64,000 bases of DNA from Syntrophobacter fumaroxidans MPOB. Its GTDB lineage: Bacteria; Desulfobacterota; Syntrophobacteria; Syntrophobacterales; Syntrophobacteraceae. The position numbers and the translations under genes are program-made. Below, in pieces: positions 9,023 to 17,956 of this stretch (position 1 is the first letter of the stretch; the number at the start of each line of letters is the position of its first letter). The stretch covers positions 856,001-920,000 of the forward strand of contig NC_008554.1 of the NCBI RefSeq assembly GCF_000014965.1. Reading direction: 5' to 3'. Under the pieces are notes generated by a model that saw only the letters and a list, made by a program, of their open reading frames with translations, made no database searches and was not told where the DNA came from.

Positions 9023-9316
9023 ATGGCCAGATTGAGAAGATTTGCGGGCATAGCGATGCTCTTTGTCACAGTGTCGGTGCTTTCCGGTGTTGTAATGGGG
9101 CCGGCGGCCTGGTGTGCTCAGGAGGAAACCATCGTGGGAACGGTGGTCAAGACCGATAAGGGCTACATCATCGAAGCCGAAGACGGAGACTACCTCGTGA
9201 AGGGAAAAGACGTTTCCAAGATGGCCGGCAAGATGATCGAGGCAACCGGAGTGATCACCGAAGGCGAGAAGGGTGATACCATTGATGTGAAATCGTTCGA
9301 AGAAATCAGGGAATAG
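9023..9316 (+). CDS. Small exported protein of unknown function
   Basis: 97 residues from ATG 9023, which follows GGAGGA at good spacing. A basic N-terminus (MARLRRF), a hydrophobic core and AWCA before QEE make a clear signal peptide with cleavage near residue 34, so the protein is probably periplasmic. The mature part is about 65 residues, acidic, with repeated beta-type segments (ETIVGTVVKTDKGYIIEAEDGDYLVKG... MIEATGVITEG). This looks like a small OB-fold or BOF-type domain, which is inference only. It lies 101 bp before kamA on the same strand and may or may not be in that operon. Confidence 0.72.
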   Translation: MARLRRFAGIAMLFVTVSVLSGVVMGPAAWCAQEETIVGTVVKTDKGYIIEAEDGDYLVKGKDVSKMAGKMIEATGVITEGEKGDTIDVKSFEEIRE

Positions 9317-9417
9317 CGAGCAGTCGGTACGGGACGCGGCATGCAGTCCCGTACCTCTGCCGTTCCTGCTACGAGGCTTGAAGCTGGAGTTTTGCCGCAG
9401 GGTGAGGAGCTGATCAG

Positions 9418-10800
9418 ATGGAAGACAATGTCTGTCTTGGCAAGGAAGTGGAACCTCCGAACGAAGAAACGGAACCTCCCGGTAGAGTTGTCCAACTCTC
9501 CATTTTTCCCACGATAGGCCTCACGGATAACAGGTCACGCACACAACCTCTCGGACCCCGCCGCCGGAACCGCCGGTCGGAATCCAGATTCCCGAACGAG
9601 AATGCCGCATTCAGCATCAATCCCCGAGCCGATGCTTTTCGGAGGACGCATTTCCCTCGTGTGTCGACTGCGGAATGGAACGATTGGCGCTGGCAGCTCA
9701 GGAATCGGATCCAGGACCGGGAGGCTCTGGCGCGGATCATCCGTCTGTCCGACGATGAGCTGAAAGCCGTGACGTCCGGGCGGGGACCGTTGCCCGTCGC
9801 CATCACACCGTACTATGCCAGTTTGCTGGACTGCAACGATCCGTCGCAACCCGTGCGGCGTTGCGTGGTGCCGGTGGATCGTGAGTACTTTCATCATCCG
9901 TGCGAAACCGAGGATCCTCTTGGAGAGGAAAAAGACAGCCAGCTGCCCAACCTGGTCCACCGCTATCCGGATCGGGTCCTCTTTCTGGTGACAGGGTACT
10001 GCTCGACCTATTGCCGCTATTGCACCCGCTCGCGCATGGTGGGCAACCGGGGCACCTACCGTTTTGGCCATCGCGAATGGGACAGGGCCATCGAATACAT
10101 CGAGCGGACCCCCACCATCCGTGATGTTCTGCTGTCGGGTGGAGACCCGCTGACCCTTCCCAACGACCATCTGAAGTGGCTGCTGTCGCGTCTGCGGCGC
10201 ATTCCCCACGTGGAATTTCTGCGCATCGGGACGAAAGTGCCGGTGGTCCTTCCTCAGCGCGTCACCATGGGACTGGTGCGCATGTTGAAGCAGTACCATC
10301 CCCTGTGGATGAGCATCCACTTTACACACCCCGACGAATTGACGCCCGAGACGGCTCACGCCTGCACCCGTCTCGCCGATGCGGGGATCCCGCTGGGGAG
10401 CCAGACCGTATTGTTGTCCGGCGTCAACGACAACGTCGAAACCATGACGAGGTTGTTCCACGGCCTGCTGAAAATACGGGTCAAACCTTATTACCTGTAT
10501 CAATGCGACCCGATTCCGGGTTCATCGCATTTCCGGACTCCGGTGAGTAAAGGTCTGGAAATCATTCGGGGACTGAGGGGATTCACTTCGGGATACGCCG
10601 TTCCCACATATGTGATCGACGCACCGGGGGGCGGCGGCAAGGTTCCGTTGCTTCCGGAGTACGTTGCCGGTCGCGACGGCGACGATCTCCTGCTTCGCAA
10701 CTACGCCGGCGATCTCTACCGGTATCCCGACCCGGCGGGAAACACCGGCGAAAGTGCGGGGAGCGGATTTCGGATGTGTTCGGGACCATTGAAGGAATAG
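9418..10800 (+). CDS. kamA: Lysine 2,3-aminomutase family radical SAM enzyme
   Basis: Radical SAM, PLP-dependent aminomutase; the family moves the alpha-amino group of lysine to C3, giving beta-lysine. 460 residues from ATG 9418 (GAGGAG upstream). Cluster cysteines C195, C199 and C202 sit in GYCSTYCRYCTRSR; the PLP lysine is K408 in DAPGGGGK. By remembered alignment to the Clostridium subterminale enzyme, the two aspartates that hold the lysine side chain (D293, D330) are kept here as D364 (YQCD) and D401; glutamate mutases have Lys and Asn there. The zinc-binding CxCxxC tail of the clostridial enzyme is missing. It is larger than EpmB and lacks EF-P genes nearby. It heads a run with two ATP-grasp ligases and a GNAT gene, four bases before the next start. 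Confidence 0.88.
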   Translation: MEDNVCLGKEVEPPNEETEPPGRVVQLSIFPTIGLTDNRSRTQPLGPRRRNRRSESRFPNENAAFSINPRADAFRRTHFPRVSTAEWNDWRWQLRNRIQDREALARIIRLSDDELKAVTSGRGPLPVAITPYYASLLDCNDPSQPVRRCVVPVDREYFHHPCETEDPLGEEKDSQLPNLVHRYPDRVLFLVTGYCSTYCRYCTRSRMVGNRGTYRFGHREWDRAIEYIERTPTIRDVLLSGGDPLTLPNDHLKWLLSRLRRIPHVEFLRIGTKVPVVLPQRVTMGLVRMLKQYHPLWMSIHFTHPDELTPETAHACTRLADAGIPLGSQTVLLSGVNDNVETMTRLFHGLLKIRVKPYYLYQCDPIPGSSHFRTPVSKGLEIIRGLRGFTSGYAVPTYVIDAPGGGGKVPLLPEYVAGRDGDDLLLRNYAGDLYRYPDPAGNTGESAGSGFRMCSGPLKE

Positions 10801-10804
10801 ATCC

Positions 10805-11785
10805 ATGAAGGTGGGTATTGCCTACGATCTGAGGCAGGAATACCTTGCGGAGGGTTATAGCGATGAAGAAACCGCCGAATTCGACCGCCCGGAGACCATC
10901 GATGCCATCGAATCGGCCCTGCGCGACCTGAAATTCGAAACGGACCGCATAGGGCACGTTCGGAACCTTGTGCGAAGGCTGGCTGTGGGCGAGCGATGGG
11001 ATTTGGTGTTCAACATTGCCGAAGGACTGGCGGGTTTCGGACGGGAAGCGGCGATCCCCGCGCTGCTCGATGCCTACGGGATTCCCTACACCTTCTCGGA
11101 CCCTTTGGTTCTTTCCCTGTCGCTCCACAAGGGCATGGCCAAGAACGTGCTCCGCAACATGGGCATCCCGACGGCCGATTTCGTCGTCATCCAGGACGTG
11201 TCGGAAACGGAAGCGATCGGGATCCCCTTTCCGGTATTCGCAAAACCGGTGGCGGAAGGAACCGGAAAGGGGATCGACGCTGCATCCCGGATAGGCACTC
11301 AAGAGGAACTGGTTGCGAAATGCCGTCAACTCCTGGAAGTCTACAGGCAGCCCGTCCTCATCGAAAAGTTTCTGCCCGGCAGGGAGTTTACCGTCGGACT
11401 CGTTGGGACGGGGGCGAAGACCGAGGTCGTCGGCGTGATGGAGGTGATCCTCAAGGACGGGGCGGAGCGGGACGCCTATTCCTACAGCAACAAGGAACAC
11501 TACGAACGGAGGGTGGAATACCGTCTGGCGGAAGGCTCCATTGCCAGGCTTGCGGCAAGAATCTCCGTCGAGGCGTGGAGGAAGCTCGGCTGTCGAGACG
11601 GCGGCCGCATCGATCTGCGTTGCGATGAAAGAAACGTGCCGAGCTTCGTGGAACTCAATCCGCTTGCGGGACTGCATCCCGTGCACTCGGATCTGCCCAT
11701 TCTCTCGAGGCTCGCCGGTATGTCCTATGTTGAACTGATCGGCAGGATCATGGCGTCCGCCATGGAGCGCGTCGATTCCGGATGA
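10805..11785 (+). CDS. ATP-grasp ligase, D-Ala-D-Ala ligase-like (first of two)
   Basis: 326 residues. D-Ala:D-Ala ligase-type ATP-grasp fold: N-terminal domain with VFNIAEGLAGFGREAAIPALLDAYGIPYTFSD (the Ddl-like substrate-entry region), central domain with PVFAKPVAEGTGKGI and the hinge VLIEKFLPGREFTVGL, and the metal site FVELNPLAGLHP (the E-x-N pair of Ddl). Such enzymes activate a carboxylate as acyl phosphate and join it to an amine. No mur or ftsZ cluster is near, so a cell-wall role is unlikely. It begins four bases after kamA and its stop overlaps the next start (ATGA). The acceptor and donor are unknown; beta-lysine from KamA is the attractive guess. Confidence 0.82.
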   Translation: MKVGIAYDLRQEYLAEGYSDEETAEFDRPETIDAIESALRDLKFETDRIGHVRNLVRRLAVGERWDLVFNIAEGLAGFGREAAIPALLDAYGIPYTFSDPLVLSLSLHKGMAKNVLRNMGIPTADFVVIQDVSETEAIGIPFPVFAKPVAEGTGKGIDAASRIGTQEELVAKCRQLLEVYRQPVLIEKFLPGREFTVGLVGTGAKTEVVGVMEVILKDGAERDAYSYSNKEHYERRVEYRLAEGSIARLAARISVEAWRKLGCRDGGRIDLRCDERNVPSFVELNPLAGLHPVHSDLPILSRLAGMSYVELIGRIMASAMERVDSG

Positions 11786-12855
11786 GTCGCGCGCGGCCCG
11801 GGACGCCGGTTGTTGCGCCGAGTGCCGTGCACGATCGTTTCCCAAAGTGCCTTTTCATGATGAACACAATTGTGCTGCACGGTCTGGTCCCGGAAGGGGC
11901 GGCGCAGGACGAGGCGGACGTGCTGGTTCAGGCCGGGGCCGTTTCGACCGCACTCGCCGCTCTCGGGCATCTCCCGCGCCTTCTCGCCCTGAACATGGAC
12001 CTGCAGGCTGCAATCGACGAGTTGCTGGGCATCCGGCCCCGGCTGGTGTTCAACCTCGTGGAAAGCATCAACGGATCGGGCAGATTCATTCATTTCGCTC
12101 CGTCAATTCTCGAACACCTGCGCATACCATTTACCGGGGCGAGAGCCGACGCCATCCTGTCGACCTCCAACAAGCTGCTGGCAAAAAGACTCCTGGATCG
12201 AGCGGGGATTCGGACTCCGCCATGGTTTGAAAAACCGGGGGGGGCTCGGCGTCATCCGGGCAGTCCCTTTCCTGCCGGCACCTGTCTCGTCAAGTCCGTA
12301 TGGGAACACGCATCCATTGGAATCGACGAAAATTCGCTGGTTCAAGCCCGCGACGCCGGGGACCTGATGGAACCGATCCTCCAGCGTGAAGCGATGCTCG
12401 GAGGGGAATGGTTTGCCGAATCGTTTATCGAAGGGCGGGAATTCAACATCTCGCTGATCGAGGAGGCCGGCCGGGTTCGAGTCCTTCCGCCCGCGGAAAT
12501 CCTGTTCCGGGGCTTTCCATCCGACACGCCGAAGATTGTCGGTTACCGGGCGAAGTGGGAAACCGGCTCATTCGAGTTCCGGAACACACCCAGGACATTT
12601 GAATTCGCCGCGGAAGACGAAGGGCTCCTGCGCCGGTTGAGCGAGATCTCGATGAACTGCTGGGAGCTTTTCGGTCTCAACGGTTACGCGAGAGTGGACT
12701 TTCGGGTCGACGGGGTGGAGGTTCCGTGGGTCCTGGAGGTCAATGCGAATCCTTGCCTGTCGCCGGATGCCGGTTTCATCGCCGCAGCCGCGAGGGCCGG
12801 ACTCAGTTACACGGACGTCATCGACAGAATCGCGTCCGGCGCGCGATGCGGATGA
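11782..12855 (+). CDS. ATP-grasp ligase, D-Ala-D-Ala ligase-like (second of two)
   Basis: Up to 357 residues from ATG 11782, which overlaps the previous stop. A start at 11860 (MNTIVLHGLVP) would remove a 26-residue leader and fits the family better, but it lacks a strong ribosome-binding site. Ddl-like order: LVFNLVESINGSGRFIHFAPSILEHLRIPFTGA, then SNKLLAKRLLDRAGI, CLVKSVWEHASIGI, the hinge WFAESFIEGREFNIS and the metal site WVLEVNANPCLSPDAGF. All nucleotide and metal motifs look intact. It is clearly diverged from its upstream neighbour, so the two probably catalyse successive, different ligations. Confidence 0.82.
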   Translation: MSRARPGTPVVAPSAVHDRFPKCLFMMNTIVLHGLVPEGAAQDEADVLVQAGAVSTALAALGHLPRLLALNMDLQAAIDELLGIRPRLVFNLVESINGSGRFIHFAPSILEHLRIPFTGARADAILSTSNKLLAKRLLDRAGIRTPPWFEKPGGARRHPGSPFPAGTCLVKSVWEHASIGIDENSLVQARDAGDLMEPILQREAMLGGEWFAESFIEGREFNISLIEEAGRVRVLPPAEILFRGFPSDTPKIVGYRAKWETGSFEFRNTPRTFEFAAEDEGLLRRLSEISMNCWELFGLNGYARVDFRVDGVEVPWVLEVNANPCLSPDAGFIAAAARAGLSYTDVIDRIASGARCG

Positions 12856-12865
12856 AAGGGCGTGT

Positions 12866-13462
12866 GTGCGGTCTACACGGGGAAAACACCCGATCGAGCT
12901 TTCAGATATCGTCTTCAGGGCCGACCCGCGATCCGGCGACCCGGCGGAGGTGGGCCGGCTGGCGCGATCGACGGGTTTCTTCTCCCTTGAAGAAGTGGCG
13001 GTCGCCGTTGAATTGATCGAAACCCGGATGGAAAAAGGGGGCGACAGCGGCTACCATTTCATCTTCGCGGAGCGTTCAGGCCAAATGGTCGGCTACGCCT
13101 GCTTCGGACCGATCCCGTGCACGCTTGCCGGCTACGATCTGTACTGGATCGTCGTGCTGGATGAATTCCGGGGAAGGGGGCTCGGAAAGCGGCTGCTCGC
13201 GCGAACCGAACGCGTCATTGCCGCCGCGGGCGGCACTCGGGTCTATGTGGAAACTTCGTGCCGCGGTCAGTACGAGCCCACCAGGGCCTTCTACGAGAGG
13301 TGCGGCTACCGGTTGGAAGCGGTATTGAAGGATTACTACGCACCGGGGGAAGACAAGGCGATTTATCGGAAGGTCCTCGTTGGAGAGAACACGCCTGATC
13401 GCGCGGGCGAATACGAGCGAAGCGGCACGCAAGGTTCCGGCGACCTCGGAACCGCCCCTTGA
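12866..13462 (+). CDS. GNAT-family N-acetyltransferase
   Basis: 198 residues from GTG 12866, chosen because it follows AAAGGG and the preceding stop by ten bases; the exact start is uncertain. Acetyl-CoA-binding motif A is seen as VLDEFRGRGLGKRLLARTE, followed by YVETSCRGQYEPTRAFYERCGY, a standard GNAT C-terminus. The family transfers an acetyl group to amines. Position directly behind kamA and the two ligases suggests it acetylates a product or intermediate, for instance the epsilon amine of beta-lysine as AblB does. It shares no obvious identity with AblB, so this is inference. Confidence 0.8.
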   Translation: MRSTRGKHPIELSDIVFRADPRSGDPAEVGRLARSTGFFSLEEVAVAVELIETRMEKGGDSGYHFIFAERSGQMVGYACFGPIPCTLAGYDLYWIVVLDEFRGRGLGKRLLARTERVIAAAGGTRVYVETSCRGQYEPTRAFYERCGYRLEAVLKDYYAPGEDKAIYRKVLVGENTPDRAGEYERSGTQGSGDLGTAP

Positions 13463-13528
13463 GCCGGGCGCAGCCCGAATCGACACGTCGCGGCTTCTGC
13501 GGATCGTTGCGAGCGGCTCTTCCAATTC

Positions 13529-13558
13529 TTGAAGCAATCATTAACCTGAAGGTATGAG
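13529..13558 (+). promoter_or_regulatory. Weak candidate promoter for lon
   Basis: TTGAAG (13529-13534) and TATGAG (13553-13558) with an 18-base spacer, 73 bases before the lon start. CTTGAA at 13528 also resembles a heat-shock -35 element, but no CCCCAT-type -10 box is present at the right distance. Low confidence. Confidence 0.25.
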
Positions 13559-13631
13559 AAGGCGAATTTCGGTATCGATCGAGGGCTGGGGTTAATTGGC
13601 GCGGAGACGTTGCTGAAAGGGGAAATTGGTC

Positions 13632-16004
13632 ATGGCTTCGGAGGGCGAAGGGGTGTTGAAGAAAGAGGGTCTGCCGGAAAAGCTGAGAATTCTGCCGTTG
13701 CGGAACATGGTCCTCTATCCGGACCTGGTGCTGCCTCTGCACGTGACGCGCGCCGGTTACCGGCGGCTCGCCGATGAAGTCTACCGGGAAAACGGTCTGC
13801 TGGCGGTCGTGGCCCAGAGGAACGAAGAGGCCGAGGAGGCTTCGCCCGCGGATATCTACCAGGTGGGAACGGTGGGCAGCATCATCAAGCTGCTCAAACA
13901 GGCGGACGGAACCTACCAGATCATTGTCGGGGCGAGCGAGAAAGTGCGCCTCCGAAACATCTCGCAGGCCGGGGATTACCTCGAGGCCGAAGTGGAGGCA
14001 GTCCCGGAGGATCGGAGCACCAGCCCGGAGATCGAGGCGCTGGCCCTCAATCTGCGCATGGGCTTCCAGAAATTCGTGTCGTTGGCCAGTCTTCCCCTGG
14101 ACCTGGCGAATTTCGCCCTGAATGCCGAACGTCCCATGCAACTGGTGTATGCCGTGGCGTCACATCTTGCGCTCTCGGTGGTCGAGAGGCAATCGATACT
14201 GGAAATGCCCGAAACCAAGGCGGCTTTGGAACACGTCACGTTTTACATGACCAGGCAGTTGGAGAAACTCGAGCTTGCCCAGAGGATCCAGGACCGGGTC
14301 AAATCGGTGATGGACAAGCGTCAGCGCGACTACTACCTGAGGGAACAGCTGCAGGCGATCAGGAAAGAATTGGGGGAGGGGGAGGATACAAGCGAGGAAG
14401 TTCATGAGCTTGCCGCCCGGTTGCGCGACCTGGAGATGCCTGCGGAAGCGCGCGGCGCGGCCGAGAAGGAGATCGAACGACTCGGGCGCATGTCGCCCAG
14501 CGCCCCGGAATACCACGTCTCGAGAAACTACCTGGACTGGCTGCTGGAAATGCCGTGGAGCGTCTCGACGGAAGACCGGATCGATGTTCGTCAGGCCGCT
14601 GTGATCCTCGACGAAGATCATTTCGACCTTGAGAAGGTCAAGCGGCGCATCCTGGAATATCTTGCGGTGTTGCAGCTCAAAAAGGACCTCAAAGGGCCGA
14701 TCTTGTGTTTCGTGGGGCCGCCCGGAGTCGGGAAGACCTCACTCGGCCAGTCCATTGCCCGGACGCTGGGTCGCAAGTTTTTGCGCATTTCATTGGGCGG
14801 TGTCAGGGACGAAGCCGAGATCCGGGGTCATCGACGAACATACGTCGGCGCGCTGCCCGGCAGGATCGTCCAGGGGCTGCGGCGCGTGGGCAGCAACAAT
14901 CCGGTCTTCATGCTGGATGAGATCGACAAAATCGGCATGGATTTTCGAGGGGATCCTTCATCGGCGCTGCTCGAAGTCCTGGATCCCGAGCAGAACTTCT
15001 CCTTTTCCGACCATTATCTCGGCGTTCCCTTCGACCTTTCCAGGGTGATGTTCATCGCAACGGGCAACCTGCTGGACACGGTTCCCGCGGCGCTCAAAGA
15101 CCGGATGGAAGTCATCGAAATCCCCGGTTATACGGCGGAGGAGAAGCTGGAAATCGCGCGGAAGTTTCTGGTGGAGCGCGAAACCGCAAATCACGGCCTG
15201 ACGTCCGACCATATCCGAATCGGTGAAGACGCCATCCTGGAGATCATCCGTTCCTACACGCGGGAAGCCGGCGTGAGGTCTTTGCAGAGAAACCTCGCTT
15301 CGGTATGCCGCAATACCGCCAAGGCAATCGCCGAGGGCGCCTCCGGACCGATTCACATCGATGCATCCGGGATTCCCGAGATCCTCGGTCCGGTTCAATT
15401 CCTTCCGGAAACCGCCACCCGCTCGTGGGGGTGCGGCATCGCCACGGGCCTGGCCTGGACACCAAGCGGCGGGCAACTCATTTTCATTGAAACGCTGCGA
15501 ACGCACGGCAACGGCAAACTCCTTCTCACGGGCCAATTGGGCGAGGTGATGAAGGAATCCGCCACGGCCGCGCTCACCTTCGTCCGGGCGCATGCCGCGG
15601 ATTTGGAGATAGAGGGGGAGGAATTCGATCGTTCCGATATCCATGTGCATGTGCCGGCCGGAGCGACCCCGAAAGACGGACCTTCGGCGGGGGCGCCGAT
15701 GGTTGTGGCGCTGGCGTCCCTGATGACGGGCAGAGAGGTGAGGAAAGACGTTGCCATGACCGGGGAGATCACGCTGCGGGGGGACATCCTGCCCGTGGGG
15801 GGAATCAAGGAAAAGGTGCTGGCGGCCCGTCGAGCCGGGGTAAAGGAAATCATGATACCCCATGCCAACATGAAAGACCTGGCGGACATCCCGGACCATC
15901 TGCGCAGGGACATGACCATTCACGAACTGCAGACCATATCCGACGTGCTGCAACTGGCGTTGCTGCCGTCGCCGCGTCAGGGCGGGTCCTCGCCCCGCAG
16001 CTGA
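13632..16004 (+). CDS. lon: ATP-dependent protease La (Lon)
   Basis: Cytoplasmic ATP-driven serine protease that degrades misfolded and regulatory proteins. ATG 13632 follows AAAGGGG with 9-base spacing; 790 residues, normal Lon length. Lon N-domain about 15-210 (LRILPLRNMVLYPDLVLPL), coiled region, AAA+ domain with Walker A GPPGVGKTS near 362 and Walker B FMLDEIDKIG near 425, then the protease domain. Catalytic Ser is in PKDGPSAGAPMV near residue 685 and Lys in PVGGIKEKVLAARRAG near 727. Its last 28 bases overlap the convergent thiolase gene. Confidence 0.97.
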   Translation: MASEGEGVLKKEGLPEKLRILPLRNMVLYPDLVLPLHVTRAGYRRLADEVYRENGLLAVVAQRNEEAEEASPADIYQVGTVGSIIKLLKQADGTYQIIVGASEKVRLRNISQAGDYLEAEVEAVPEDRSTSPEIEALALNLRMGFQKFVSLASLPLDLANFALNAERPMQLVYAVASHLALSVVERQSILEMPETKAALEHVTFYMTRQLEKLELAQRIQDRVKSVMDKRQRDYYLREQLQAIRKELGEGEDTSEEVHELAARLRDLEMPAEARGAAEKEIERLGRMSPSAPEYHVSRNYLDWLLEMPWSVSTEDRIDVRQAAVILDEDHFDLEKVKRRILEYLAVLQLKKDLKGPILCFVGPPGVGKTSLGQSIARTLGRKFLRISLGGVRDEAEIRGHRRTYVGALPGRIVQGLRRVGSNNPVFMLDEIDKIGMDFRGDPSSALLEVLDPEQNFSFSDHYLGVPFDLSRVMFIATGNLLDTVPAALKDRMEVIEIPGYTAEEKLEIARKFLVERETANHGLTSDHIRIGEDAILEIIRSYTREAGVRSLQRNLASVCRNTAKAIAEGASGPIHIDASGIPEILGPVQFLPETATRSWGCGIATGLAWTPSGGQLIFIETLRTHGNGKLLLTGQLGEVMKESATAALTFVRAHAADLEIEGEEFDRSDIHVHVPAGATPKDGPSAGAPMVVALASLMTGREVRKDVAMTGEITLRGDILPVGGIKEKVLAARRAGVKEIMIPHANMKDLADIPDHLRRDMTIHELQTISDVLQLALLPSPRQGGSSPRS

Positions 16005-16909
16005 TTCAACAGGCGACATACGCTGCACGTCTCCCCGTAGCACGGCTCTCCGCACCGGGTGCAGGAACCGATGTCCGGGTCGAGCGACGGCTGCTCCCGC
16101 TTTTTCAGGAAGGAGAACAGGAAGTCCCTTTTCGTCCCGGGCATTCTGTCTTCCAGGAAATCGAGCGCTTCCTTGAACATGTGGCTGGTGGCTCCACGGG
16201 AGAGCGGGCATCGGTCATCCAGGGGCATTATGCCCGTCTCGGCGCAGTAGATGCGGATTTCATCGGCTTCCAGGCGATAGAGGGGCTTCAGCCTGGCCGG
16301 AAGCCGGGGGTGGTCGGACGGCAGATAAGGGTACTGTTTTTCGAAGTACCGGGTGCGGTGCCGCACTATGTTCCCGAGGAGTCGTCCGGCCTCGTCGTCG
16401 AGGTTGTGACCGACGGCGAGCGCCCGGTAGTCTTCCCGAATGGTGAGACGGTTCAGCATCTGGCGTTTGAGGAAACCGCACACCGAGCAGATCTTGCGCC
16501 GGGTCTTGCGACGGATGTCGGTGATGCTGTAGCCGATGGTTTCCTTCAGGGAGTACGTGACCCACGGGAGGTTTCTGGGCGAGGCGAAGCGTTCGATCGC
16601 TTCCGCGGAGGCGCGGGAAAACCCGGCCTCGATGCCCAGATCGATGTGAAGCCCCTTGGTCTCGTACCCGAGATCCCGCAGGACGTTCCACATCGCCAGA
16701 GAATCCTTGCCTCCCGACACGGCCACCAGCAGAGGCGTGCGCGGAGTGGTGCCGAATTTCTTGAGCGCCTTGGCGACGGCATTCCGGAAAAACTGAAGGA
16801 AACATTCCGAACAGAAAATCGCATGATGGTGAGGCAGGCGGATCGTGGCCTGCGCCTTGCACCGCGTGCATTTGGCTCCCTTGGGAAGCTCCGGGAACAA
16901 TCCGCGCAT
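15977..16909 (-). CDS. TtuA/TtcA-like PP-loop tRNA thiolase
   Basis: 310 residues. A zinc-ribbon pair at the N-terminus (C14xxC17 and C33xxC36), PP-loop ATP site AVSGGKDS at 63-70, a central CxxC (RKICSVCG) and a later single Cys (DDRCPLSRG). That is the pattern that binds the 4Fe-4S cluster in TtuA. A C-terminal zinc ribbon follows (CTRCGEPC...CSVC). N- and C-terminal zinc fingers around a PP-loop are the TtuA/Ncs6 signature: adenylation of a tRNA uridine or cytidine and sulfur insertion in the cytoplasm. Which base is modified cannot be read from sequence. The gene is convergent with lon (28-base overlap) and divergent from the radical SAM gene. Confidence 0.82.
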   Translation of the reverse strand: MRGLFPELPKGAKCTRCKAQATIRLPHHHAIFCSECFLQFFRNAVAKALKKFGTTPRTPLLVAVSGGKDSLAMWNVLRDLGYETKGLHIDLGIEAGFSRASAEAIERFASPRNLPWVTYSLKETIGYSITDIRRKTRRKICSVCGFLKRQMLNRLTIREDYRALAVGHNLDDEAGRLLGNIVRHRTRYFEKQYPYLPSDHPRLPARLKPLYRLEADEIRIYCAETGIMPLDDRCPLSRGATSHMFKEALDFLEDRMPGTKRDFLFSFLKKREQPSLDPDIGSCTRCGEPCYGETCSVCRLLNQLRGEDPP

Positions 16910-17043
16910 GCTGTCCTCTCGACGTCACGTGGAAGGAAGTGAGAAAAACCGTCGTGTTTCGCACCGGGAATCATACTCTATCGATGCGGGATAGGCTATC
17001 ATGAGAATCGTCATCGCGGCGAGACACGGCAAGGAGGTATTCG

Positions 17044-17922
17044 ATGGACGGGATGCACTACGAAGGAACGATCATCCGGCCGCCCAGCGAGGCGGACAGC
17101 GTTCTGCTGCAGGTCACGGTCGGCTGTTCGCACAACAAGTGCACGTTCTGCGGCACGTATAAAGGGGAACGGTTCAGGATCAAGGACGACGCCACGATCG
17201 ATGCGGACATCCGGTACGCGGCCGGGAACCTTTCCTTTCTGCACCGGGTGTTCCTGGTCGACGGAGATGCCCTTATCATTCCCCAGGACCGGCTGGTCCG
17301 GATCATGCGCCGAATCCGGGAAGAGATGCCCTGGATCAGAAGGGTCGGCCTGTACGGCAATGCCAAGAGCATCCTGCGAAAGACGCCCGAACAACTTGCC
17401 GAGCTCCGGGAGCTTGGGCTGGGCATTGTGTACCAGGGGCTGGAAAGCGGTGACGAACAGGTCCTGAGGGAAATCAACAAGGGCGTTTCCCTCGACCGGA
17501 TGATCCAGTCCGCCAGGAGAGTGCGCGAGGCCGGGATCAAACTGTCGGTCATGGCGATCCTGGGACTGGCGGGGCGTGAGCGCTCCCTGGTCCACGCGCG
17601 GGCCACCGGTGAGGCGCTGACGGCGATGGACCCCAACTACGTGGGCGTTCTGACCCTCATGGTGCTGCCCAACACCGAGCTCTACGCCCGAATTCAAAGG
17701 GGGGAGTTCGAGCTGCTTTCGTCGCGCGAGATGCTCGAAGAACTGCGGGAAATCCTGCGGCATACGACCATGACCAGGGGACTCTTCTTCGCAAACCACG
17801 CGTCCAATTACCTTCCCTTGAAAGTGAGAATGCCGGGCGAAAAGGAGCGGGCGCTCAAGACCATCGACGATGCGCTCCAGGGGGGCATCCACCTGAGGCC
17901 TGAATGGATGCGGGGCCTGTAG
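17044..17922 (+). CDS. Radical SAM protein with CX4CX2C motif
   Basis: 292 residues from ATG 17044, preceded by AAGGAGGT. The cluster motif is C28-SHNK-C33-TF-C36, which is CX4CX2C, not the usual CX3CX2C; reading the codons confirms it. A radical SAM barrel follows: FLVDGDALI (beta2-type motif), VGLYGNAKSIL, GLGIVYQGLESGDEQVLREINKG and LSVMAILGLAGRE. These resemble the HemN/COG1032 type of radical SAM protein. No B12-binding or extra iron-sulfur domain is seen. Reaction and substrate are unknown to me. It is divergent from the tRNA thiolase and followed 34 bases later by the convergent nadK. Confidence 0.8.
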   Translation: MDGMHYEGTIIRPPSEADSVLLQVTVGCSHNKCTFCGTYKGERFRIKDDATIDADIRYAAGNLSFLHRVFLVDGDALIIPQDRLVRIMRRIREEMPWIRRVGLYGNAKSILRKTPEQLAELRELGLGIVYQGLESGDEQVLREINKGVSLDRMIQSARRVREAGIKLSVMAILGLAGRERSLVHARATGEALTAMDPNYVGVLTLMVLPNTELYARIQRGEFELLSSREMLEELREILRHTTMTRGLFFANHASNYLPLKVRMPGEKERALKTIDDALQGGIHLRPEWMRGL

Positions 17923-17956
17923 CCGATCGCCTCATCCGCTTCAGTTGGCGTGGGAT

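Noticed and set aside
13528-13558. Sigma32 heat-shock promoter for lon
   Set aside because: CTTGAA fits the -35 element but no CCCCAT-like -10 box lies 13-17 bases downstream; kept only as a weak sigma70-like candidate.
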